DNA of 64,000 nucleotides from Azophilus sp026709365. GTDB lineage: Bacteria > Pseudomonadota > Gammaproteobacteria > Pseudomonadales > Azotimanducaceae. Positions 57,118-64,000 of this stretch are shown here, one piece after another. The notes beneath the pieces are model-generated. The model did no database searches, was not told the origin of the DNA, and saw only the letters and a program-made list of their open reading frames with translations. The stretch's first letter is position 1, and every line of letters starts with the position of its first letter. The position numbers and the translations under genes were made by a program. Location: positions 2,852,001-2,916,000 of the forward strand of contig OZ241345.1 of NCBI GenBank assembly GCA_965200175.1. The letters run 5' to 3'.

Positions 57118-59113
57118 TTTGGGTCTCCAAAAAGTCCATGAACTCCGCTTCATCCATGACCGGCACCTCAAGCTGTTCGGCCTTGGCGAGCTTGCTGCCG
57201 GCGCCAGGCCCCGCCACCACTTGGGCGGTCTTGCCCGATACGGAACCGGCCACCTTGGCGCCTAGGTCGGTGAGCCTGCGCTTGGCTTCGCTGCGGGGCA
57301 TTTGCTCCAGAGAGCCGGTCAGCACCCAAGTCTGGCCAGCCAGCGGCAGGCTGTCGGCCACCGCCTCAATGGCAGGCCAAGTGATTCCCACGGCAAGCAG
57401 CTCATCCACGACCTTGGCGTTATCCGGATGGCCAAAGTAGGCGGCGATCCTCTCGGCCACGATGGGGCCGACGTCGGGAACCACCTCCAAGACTTCCGGC
57501 GTCGCGCCACGCAATGGCGCCAAATCGCCGAAATGGTTGGCCAAGCTCTGGGCGGTGGCCTCGCCCACCTCGCGAATGCCCAGGGCGTAAATGAATCGGG
57601 CCAAGGTGGTGGTCTTGCTCGCCTGCAAGGCATCAAGCAGGTTCTGAGCCGACTTCCCGCCCATGCGCTGCAGCTCGCTTAGGCGCTCGACCGCAAGCCG
57701 ATAAAGGTCCGCCGGCGCGCGCGCCAAGTCGTTCTCCACCAGCTGGTCGATCAGCTTTTCACCCAAGCCCTCGATGTCCATGGCCAAGCGGGAGGCGAAG
57801 TGGCGCAGCCCCTCCTTACGCTGCGCCGGACACCGGGTCGGCGCCGCGCTGCAGCGGGCCACGGCCTCTCCCTCCGGACGCACCACCGGGCTGCCGCAGG
57901 CCGGACAGGACTCAGGCAACTCAATGGCCGAATGCTCCAAAATCACCGAAACGACTTGGGGAATCACGTCACCGGCGCGGCGCACCATCACCCGGTCGCC
58001 GATGCGCAGGCCCAGGCGGGCGACCTCATCCATGTTATGCAGCGTGGCGTTGCTGACCGTGACGCCGCCGACAAAGACCGGCTCAAGCTTGGCCACGGGG
58101 GTAATCGCGCCGGTGCGGCCCACTTGGAATTCAACGCCCAGCACTCGGGTGGCGGCCTCCTGGGCCGGGTACTTGTAGGCCACCGCCCAACGCGGCGTGC
58201 GGGTCATCGTGCCGAGCCGCTGCTGCTGGTCGAGGGCGTTCACCTTCACCACCACCCCGTCGATGTCGTAGGCGAGCGCCTCCCTGCAGCGGGCGATCTC
58301 GTCGATGTAGGCTTGGCAAGCGTCGAGGTCCTGGGCCGGCGCAGCCTCCGGGTTGGTGCGCAAGCCCCAAGCCGCCATGCGTTTGAGGGCCTCGGTCTGC
58401 GTTTGCGGACGCCAGCCGCCCTCAACCCAGCCCAAGCTGTAGCAGTAGATCGTCAGCGGGCGGCTGGCAGTGATCTCGGGGTTCAGCTGCCGCAGGCTGC
58501 CCGCCGCGCCGTTGCGGGGGTTGACCAAGGTTTGTTCGCCACGCTCCAAGGCCCGCTCATTGAAGGCGGCGAAGTCCCGCTTGGCGATGTAGATCTCGCC
58601 GCGCACCTCGAATCGGGGGGGCAGGTCATCGCCGTGCAGCCGCAAGGGCACGGCGCGGATGGTTCGCACGTTGGCGGTGATGTCCTCGCCGGTTCGGCCG
58701 TCGCCCCGCGTCGCCGCCAAGGTGAGCCGGCCATCCTCATAAACCAAGGCCACCGCCACGCCATCGATCTTGGGTTCGCAACAGAACGTCATGGGCTCGT
58801 CACCAAGGCGGGTGCGGCAGCGATCGGCCCAATCCCTCAATTCGGCGGGGGTGGCGGTCTTTTCGAGGGACAGCATCGCCGCTTCATGGGCGACCGCGGC
58901 AAACTCGGCCAAAGGCGCGGCGCCGACCCGTTGCGAGGGCGAGTGCGGGGTGACGAGCTTCGGGTGCTCGCGCTCAAGGTCGAGCAGTTCATCGAAGAGG
59001 GCATCGTACTCGGCGTCGGCGATTTCCGGCGCATCAAGCACATGGTAGCGGTGATTGTGGTAGTCGAGCTGGATGCGCAACGCATCCACGCGGGCTTCAA
59101 CCGCGTCGCTCAC
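57107..59113 (-). CDS. ligA: NAD-dependent DNA ligase
   Basis: 668 residues, GTG start. Domain Ia (YHNHRYHVLD), adenylation site CCEPKIDGVAVALVYEDG (Lys of KxDG), OB fold, a four-Cys zinc finger (CPACGS, ARCSAAPTRCPAQ), helix-hairpin-helix segments and a C-terminal BRCT domain (LTGSLEQMPRSEAKRRLTDL). Full family length. It seals nicks at Okazaki fragments. The order smc, zipA, ligA is conserved in Gammaproteobacteria. Confidence 0.97.
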   Translation of the reverse strand: MSDAVEARVDALRIQLDYHNHRYHVLDAPEIADAEYDALFDELLDLEREHPKLVTPHSPSQRVGAAPLAEFAAVAHEAAMLSLEKTATPAELRDWADRCRTRLGDEPMTFCCEPKIDGVAVALVYEDGRLTLAATRGDGRTGEDITANVRTIRAVPLRLHGDDLPPRFEVRGEIYIAKRDFAAFNERALERGEQTLVNPRNGAAGSLRQLNPEITASRPLTIYCYSLGWVEGGWRPQTQTEALKRMAAWGLRTNPEAAPAQDLDACQAYIDEIARCREALAYDIDGVVVKVNALDQQQRLGTMTRTPRWAVAYKYPAQEAATRVLGVEFQVGRTGAITPVAKLEPVFVGGVTVSNATLHNMDEVARLGLRIGDRVMVRRAGDVIPQVVSVILEHSAIELPESCPACGSPVVRPEGEAVARCSAAPTRCPAQRKEGLRHFASRLAMDIEGLGEKLIDQLVENDLARAPADLYRLAVERLSELQRMGGKSAQNLLDALQASKTTTLARFIYALGIREVGEATAQSLANHFGDLAPLRGATPEVLEVVPDVGPIVAERIAAYFGHPDNAKVVDELLAVGITWPAIEAVADSLPLAGQTWVLTGSLEQMPRSEAKRRLTDLGAKVAGSVSGKTAQVVAGPGAGSKLAKAEQLEVPVMDEAEFMDFLETQNAR

Positions 59114-59119
59114 GCCGGT

Positions 59120-60166
59120 TTACCGAGAACCAAACGCCACCTGCCGGCCTGCCAAGCCCATGGCCCGTCTGCGGTAGCCTTCGGCGGACAGCGCGGTGAA
59201 CGGTTTGCGGTTTTCGTCAAGCAGCTCGCCGCCCAATTCGTCCGCCATCGCCTCGGCGGCGCGCATCATCTCCTCAACAGCCTCCTGGGCATCGCCATGG
59301 CCGGGCAATCGGAGAAACACCATCAGGCCCGGCGAGGCGCAGTCGTCGATGCGGGTCAAGTCGAAGCTGCCCGGCTCGACCGCTCGGACCACGCTGAAGA
59401 CCGCCTCCCCCGTGGCGGCATCGAGGCGATGGAAGATGTCCATGTCGCCAAACCGCAGTTCCTGGGCGCGCAGCGCGGAGACCAGCGCATCGCCGCTGAA
59501 GACCTCATCCGGGGGCGCAGCCAAGTGAATGACCAGCAGATCATCGACGGCGTCCGGCCGGGATGGACCCGCCTCGGGTTCGGCGACCGGGTGCGCGTCG
59601 GCAAACGATGCCGCGGCTTCAAGCTCCGTCTCGGGCTCCGAATCCACCGGCAAAGCCTGCTCGAGGGGCTGATCGTCCGCCTCGGGGCCGGCCGCATCCA
59701 AGCGGGATTGGTCCGCCTCCGGCTCCACTTCGACTCGAATAGAGGGCGTTGGCGACTCCTCGCGCACTTTACCCAACCCGCGTTCAGGCACAATCGGCGC
59801 CAAGTCCGGCAGCGGGTTCCCCGCCAGCCCGGCCGCATCCTCCGCGTGGGTGGCCCAGTCCGTATCCGCAGCCCCGACAGCCTCATCGACGTCGCTGGAG
59901 TCGGCGGTCTCAAGCAGCACCGGGATGCCGTCGTCGGCATCCGCCAGATCCTCATCGGCTGCTTCAACGGAGACCACCCGGGCACCCCCGTTGGGAAGTT
60001 CGGCGGCCAGCCAAGCGTCCTCATCCACATCGTCCGGCAGCAAATCCGGCTGTATCTTCATGCGCAACGGGTCGCGGCTGCGCCACCACGCCATGATGAG
60101 GCCATGCAGCACGATCAGCCCAATCAACGCGCTGCCGCCGATGATGATCCACTCTTTCATGTCCAT
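59120..60166 (-). CDS. zipA: Cell division protein ZipA
   Basis: 348 residues (ATG 60166, or 60160). N-terminal membrane helix IIIGGSALIGLIVLHGLIMA, a long acidic Pro/Glu/Asp linker and a C-terminal FtsZ-binding domain (ALVSALRAQELRFGDMDIFH, FSVVRAVEPGSFDLTRID, ending TALSAEGYRRRAMGL). It tethers FtsZ to the membrane at the division ring. It lies 30 bases after smc. Confidence 0.95.
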   Translation of the reverse strand: MDMKEWIIIGGSALIGLIVLHGLIMAWWRSRDPLRMKIQPDLLPDDVDEDAWLAAELPNGGARVVSVEAADEDLADADDGIPVLLETADSSDVDEAVGAADTDWATHAEDAAGLAGNPLPDLAPIVPERGLGKVREESPTPSIRVEVEPEADQSRLDAAGPEADDQPLEQALPVDSEPETELEAAASFADAHPVAEPEAGPSRPDAVDDLLVIHLAAPPDEVFSGDALVSALRAQELRFGDMDIFHRLDAATGEAVFSVVRAVEPGSFDLTRIDDCASPGLMVFLRLPGHGDAQEAVEEMMRAAEAMADELGGELLDENRKPFTALSAEGYRRRAMGLAGRQVAFGSR

Positions 60167-60196
60167 GTGAGCATCCTCAGGTAAGACTTCCCAACG

Positions 60197-63100
60197 CTAA
60201 GCCGCCGCCATTGCCGCCGCCTCAACCACGTCCACGGATACGATTCTCGACACGCCCGGCTCGCCCATGGTGACGCCCATGAGGTAGTCGGCCATCTCCA
60301 TAGTGATCTTGTTGTGCGTCACCACCACAAACTGCACGTCACGGGACATCTCGCCGATCAGCTCGGCAAAGCGGCCGACGTTGGAATCGTCTAACTCCGC
60401 ATCCACCTCGTCGAGCAGGCACACCGGGCTGGGGTTGAGTTGGAAGATCGAGAAGATGAGCGCCACTGCGGTCAAGGCCTTCTCGCCGCCCGACAGCAGG
60501 TTGACGCTCGCATTGCGCTTGCCGAGCGGCTGCGCCATGACCGACACCCCGGTGTCCAGGAGATCATTGCCGGTCAGCTCAAGATGGGCGCGACCGCCGC
60601 CAAACACTTTCGGGAAAAGTTCGCCGAAGTGGGCGTTGACCCGCTCGAAGGTGTCCTTGAATCGTTCCCGAGTCACCCGGTCAATCTTGTGGATGGCCCG
60701 GAACAGCGTCTCTAGCGCCTTGCTCAAGTCCTCGTGCTGGGCATCGAGATGGGCCTTGCGCTCCGACTGCGCCTCGTATTCGTCGATGGCCGCCAAATTG
60801 ATGGGGCCGAGCCTGCGAATGCGCCGGTCCAATCCCTCAAGCCGCTCCGCCCAATCCGCTGCGGACGCCTCCTCGGGCAGTTCCGCCAGCAGGGCCTGCA
60901 ACTCGAAGCCGGCAGCAGCAATCTGCTCGGCCAAGTGGGCGGCCTGCACCCGCAATCCCTCGCGCTCCACGCGAACCGCCTCCAAGCCTTCGCGCACCTC
61001 GTTGACCGCCTGCTCAGCGCGGTTCCGCTCCGCCTGCAGCTCGCGCAAGCGGGCATCGACGGCGCCGCTGCGCTGCCGCAACTCAGCAAGCTCCGCCTCC
61101 ACGGCCACGCGGCTGCGAAGATTCGCCTGGAGGTTCCGCTCCAACTCGGGCAGCGGGCCCTCGCTGGCCACTTGGCCCTCTTCGATTCGGCGGCGGCGCT
61201 CCGCCAACTCCTCGGTTTGGGCCTCAAGGCGCTGGCTGGCGGTTCGGCTGGCCTCCCGGCGCGACAACAGCCCCTGATGCTCCGCTTGATGGGCATGGAA
61301 GCGATCATGGGCGGTTCGGGCCGCACCTCGCGCCTGCTCCAGGCCAGCGGCAAGCCGGGACTTGTCAGCGGCCAGGGCGCGCCTTTGCTCGTCCTCGCCG
61401 GCACTGGCCTGCTCAATGTCCCGCAGCGCGGCTTGGGCCTGCTCCAGCCGTTCCCGCTCCTCGTCGAGTTGGCCCGCAGCCTCCTGCCGCTCATGCCGCA
61501 ATCGGTCGCGACGGGCCAACGCCTCCTCCAGCCGCACCCGGCGAACGCCGTGGTCGGCCTTCAGTTCGCCCAGCTGGCCCTTCACTTCATCGGTCTGGCG
61601 ACGCAAGCGCTCACGCTCCGCCTCCAACCCTTGAATGCGCTCGGAAGCCTCGTCCGCCAGCCGCTTGCAGGCCTCAAGCGCCCGCTCGGCTTCGGCCAAT
61701 TGCAGTTCCAAGGCTTCAATGTCCTGCGCCCGTTCGATGATGCCCGCATCCTGCTCGACGCTGGGCATGTGGCGCAGCCAGTCGCGGCCCACCCACAGGC
61801 CATTGCGGGTGATGATGCTCTCTCCGGGCCCCAGGCGAACTCGGTGCTGGAGGGCGACCGCATCGGATTCAGCCGCAAAAACGCCGTACAGCAGGGAGTC
61901 GAGCTTGAACTCGGAGCGCCGCACCAAGGACACCAGGCTCGGCAGCTCACGCTCCACCTCAGCCTCCAGCCGACCCTCGACCAAGGCCAGCCGACCCGTC
62001 CCAAGAGCGTCCAGCCCGGTGGCGTAGGAGTCCAATTCGCTGACCCGCAAGGCTTGCACGAAGTCGCCCAGAACCACTTCCACGGCGTGCTCCCATCCCG
62101 GCGCAACGCTAAGCGTCTCGCCAAGCCGCTCGGAGTGGTCGAGCCCCTGGTCCTTAAGCCAAGCCTGAACGCCCGAATCGGAACGCCCCAAGGCGGCTTC
62201 CTGCACCGCCTGCAAACCGGCCAGTTCATGGCGCAGACGCTGTGCGCCGGTGCGGGCGCGCTCCAGATCCTCCTGGCGTTCCGCCAGCGCCTCGCGGGCG
62301 GCAACGTGCTCGGCGAGACAGCTTTGGGTGGCGTCGTCGAGCTGGCTGCGCTGCCGCTCCAAGCCATCGATCCGCTGCGCCAAGCCTTCGACCTCGCCGC
62401 CCTCGGCCGGGGGCGCCAAACCCTCATCCCCAACTTGGGCGATGCGGGCCTCAAGGCGCTCGATGCCTTGGCTGAACTGATCGATGCGCGCCGCCTGAAT
62501 GCCGGCATCGCGCTCATGGCGGGCGGCCTGCTGGTTGAACGCATCCCAGTCCGCCTCCCACCGCCGGTAGCCCTCCTCCAAGTCCCGCAAGGCGGTCAGC
62601 GCCTGGCGGTCAGCCGCTTCAGCTGCCTGCACGGCCGGCCCCAACTGGGCGATGGCCTCGTCGAGCGCTTCGATCTCCGTCCGGTCGAGGCGCAATTGGT
62701 GGGCCGCCTCCTCCGCAAGCTGCCGCACCTTGGCGAGCTCGGCGCGCAGTTGCTCAAGGCGCTCCCGATGGAAGCGGATGCTCCCCTCATCGCGCTCGAT
62801 GTCGGCGCCGAGCTTGTAGTAGCGCCCTTGGGTCTCGGCAAGCGCATCGCCCGCCTTGGCCTGATCGGCGCGCAGCTGCTCCAACTCCGCCTCAATGCGC
62901 CGCTGTTCGGCCCGCTTGCCCTCAAGCGCCGCATCCCGGCGGCTGATGTCGCCATCCATGGCATCCAACCGGTTGGCCAGGCCGCGGCTCTGGATGGCGC
63001 GCAGCTCAGCGCCCTGCTGCCGCTCCTCGGCCTTGAGCGTTCGATAGCGTTCCGCCGCCTTGGCTTGGCGCTGCAGCCGCGCCAGCTGCCCGGCCAACTC

Positions 63101-63697
63101 CTCGCGAATGTCCTGGACCCGGCCAAGGTTCTCCTGGGTGTGCTTGATGCGGCTCTCGGTTTCCCGGCGCCGCTCCTTGTACTTGGAGATGCCGGCGGCC
63201 TCCTCGAGATAGACGCGCAACTCCTCGGGTCGAGCCTTCACCAAGTCGCTGATCATGCCCTGCCCAATGATCGAGTAGCTGCGCGGCCCGAAGCCGGTGC
63301 CATGGAAAATGTCCTGGATGTCGCGCCGCCGGCAGCGGACGCCGTTCATGAAGTACTGGGAGCCGGCCTCTCGGGTGACCTCCCGGCGAATTGAAATTTC
63401 CGCATAGGAGGCGAACTCGCCGCCGACGCGGCCATCGGAGTTGTCGAACACCAGCTCGACGATGGCGATTCCCGCGGCCTTGCGGTTCGCCGTGCCGTTG
63501 AAGATGAGGTCGCCCTGCTCCTCGCCGCGCAACTGGCGGGCGGAGGATTCGCCCATGACCCAACGCACGGCGTCAATGATGTTGGATTTGCCGCAGCCGT
63601 TGGGGCCGACCACGGCGCAGCGGTTGCCGGGGAAGCGAACCGCTGTCGAATCGACAAAGGACTTGAAGCCAGCTAGCTTGATCTGCTTAAGTCGCAT
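60197..63697 (-). CDS. smc: Chromosome segregation protein SMC
   Basis: 1166 residues from ATG 63697. N-terminal MRLKQIKLAGFKSF and Walker A GPNGCGKSN, two long coiled coils, a hinge around 520-640 (VEVVLGDFVQALRVS), and the C-terminal signature LLSGGEKALTAVAL with Walker B CLLDEVDAELDD and switch VTHNK. It forms a condensin ring with ScpAB to organise the chromosome. The 216-base upstream spacer shows no gene. Confidence 0.97.
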   Translation of the reverse strand: MRLKQIKLAGFKSFVDSTAVRFPGNRCAVVGPNGCGKSNIIDAVRWVMGESSARQLRGEEQGDLIFNGTANRKAAGIAIVELVFDNSDGRVGGEFASYAEISIRREVTREAGSQYFMNGVRCRRRDIQDIFHGTGFGPRSYSIIGQGMISDLVKARPEELRVYLEEAAGISKYKERRRETESRIKHTQENLGRVQDIREELAGQLARLQRQAKAAERYRTLKAEERQQGAELRAIQSRGLANRLDAMDGDISRRDAALEGKRAEQRRIEAELEQLRADQAKAGDALAETQGRYYKLGADIERDEGSIRFHRERLEQLRAELAKVRQLAEEAAHQLRLDRTEIEALDEAIAQLGPAVQAAEAADRQALTALRDLEEGYRRWEADWDAFNQQAARHERDAGIQAARIDQFSQGIERLEARIAQVGDEGLAPPAEGGEVEGLAQRIDGLERQRSQLDDATQSCLAEHVAAREALAERQEDLERARTGAQRLRHELAGLQAVQEAALGRSDSGVQAWLKDQGLDHSERLGETLSVAPGWEHAVEVVLGDFVQALRVSELDSYATGLDALGTGRLALVEGRLEAEVERELPSLVSLVRRSEFKLDSLLYGVFAAESDAVALQHRVRLGPGESIITRNGLWVGRDWLRHMPSVEQDAGIIERAQDIEALELQLAEAERALEACKRLADEASERIQGLEAERERLRRQTDEVKGQLGELKADHGVRRVRLEEALARRDRLRHERQEAAGQLDEERERLEQAQAALRDIEQASAGEDEQRRALAADKSRLAAGLEQARGAARTAHDRFHAHQAEHQGLLSRREASRTASQRLEAQTEELAERRRRIEEGQVASEGPLPELERNLQANLRSRVAVEAELAELRQRSGAVDARLRELQAERNRAEQAVNEVREGLEAVRVEREGLRVQAAHLAEQIAAAGFELQALLAELPEEASAADWAERLEGLDRRIRRLGPINLAAIDEYEAQSERKAHLDAQHEDLSKALETLFRAIHKIDRVTRERFKDTFERVNAHFGELFPKVFGGGRAHLELTGNDLLDTGVSVMAQPLGKRNASVNLLSGGEKALTAVALIFSIFQLNPSPVCLLDEVDAELDDSNVGRFAELIGEMSRDVQFVVVTHNKITMEMADYLMGVTMGEPGVSRIVSVDVVEAAAMAAA

Positions 63698-63931
63698 TGC
63701 ATTCCACGAGCGACCCGGCCACGCCAACGATCGCCCATTCAACAACACTCTCCCGCATCCGCAACCGCCCTTGGGGGAGGCCTCCCTTACGCTTGCCGAT
63801 GCGAGCCCTGGAGCGACCAAGCGGGATGAAACGCGCCGTGCCACTCGTTGGAAAGCTAGTCTAACGCATAACGAAACCGTGATTCCAGTCCAACCAACCA
63901 GCCGCTGGCTGGCTTGAGCGCCCCGGACGCA

Positions 63932-64000
63932 ATGCTGTCCACACTGGGCTCCTGCGCCGCCGTGATGGCGCTCATCGCATGGGTCTCCTACCTCAAGTCG
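63932..64000 (+). CDS. Start of a gene running off the right edge (uncertain)
   Basis: An open frame MLSTLGSCAAVMALIAWV then SYLKS begins at ATG 63932 (TTG 63914 in frame) and continues past the window. The first residues look like a membrane helix. It is divergent from smc. Too little sequence to assign a family. Confidence 0.35.
   Translation, partial: MLSTLGSCAAVMALIAWVSYLKS

Noticed and set aside
57800..63394. Long plus-strand open frames opposite ligA, zipA and smc
   Set aside because: They are antisense shadows; the minus-strand genes are full-length housekeeping families with complete motifs.

Overview
The window is a chromosomal segment from a GC-rich gammaproteobacterium. ZipA (restricted to Gammaproteobacteria), the smc-zipA-ligA order, the divergent tesA / ybbA-ybbP pair, a PhoPQ-like two-component pair, BolA, YaaA and TrhO all support this. 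I cannot name a genus. The abundance of toxin-antitoxin scraps, restriction genes and interspersed palindromes would fit an uncultivated or host-associated lineage, but that is inference. No tRNA, rRNA or CRISPR array was recognised.

Layout. (1) 1-9.0 kb is accessory: a PIN-domain gene cut by the window edge with a partner, a Fic enzyme facing a small gene with a SxxxE box, a MITE-like repeat, a HEPN-type gene, and a type I restriction cluster (PD-(D/E)XK protein, hsdS, hsdR) with no hsdM in view, then YbjQ and a broken nucleotidyltransferase. (2) 9.0-19.4 kb is mostly housekeeping: aquaporin, CaiB-type CoA-transferase, CorC/CNNM, LepB, DUF1244, YaaA, BolA, TrhO, TesA, YbbA-YbbP. (3) 19.4-33.5 kb is a long co-directional run of envelope genes: a DUF11-like protein, a TPR/TonB-C protein, four lipoproteins, a TPR membrane protein, a PEGA/sulfatase-modifying-factor-like protein, a small secreted protein, a MotA/TolQ/ExbB channel, an actin/Hsp70-like ATPase and two von Willebrand A proteins whose single membrane helix resembles ExbD. 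(4) 33.5-37.0 kb is a second accessory patch: a PD-(D/E)XK nuclease, a frameshifted gene, an AAA ATPase and two paralogous membrane coiled-coil proteins. (5) 37.2-41.5 kb carries acyl-CoA metabolism. (6) 41.5-57 kb carries a DUF349 protein, PhoPQ-like regulators, PepSY and glycine-zipper proteins, a truncated D-glycerate kinase beside a VapC scar, DoxX, an M16 peptidase, a deleted Uma2 gene, DinG, a sugar dehydrogenase and a lytic transglycosylase. (7) 57-63.7 kb is ligA, zipA and smc.

The best candidate for an undescribed system is region 3. An ExbB-like channel is followed by two VWA proteins that keep an FLDV motif where ExbD has FIDV with its proton-carrying Asp. This suggests an ion-driven motor with VWA domains as periplasmic heads, working with PEGA/FGE-like, TPR, TonB-C and lipoprotein partners.

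The second main observation is a family of palindromic elements: a conserved GAAACTCC hairpin, a neighbouring hairpin whose sequence changes from copy to copy, and a TTCCGAAATG tail. Two copies sit in frame inside protein genes (an alpha/beta hydrolase and a glycine-zipper lipoprotein-like gene), one supplies a start codon, and one breaks a nucleotidyltransferase. This behaviour recalls Rickettsia palindromic elements.
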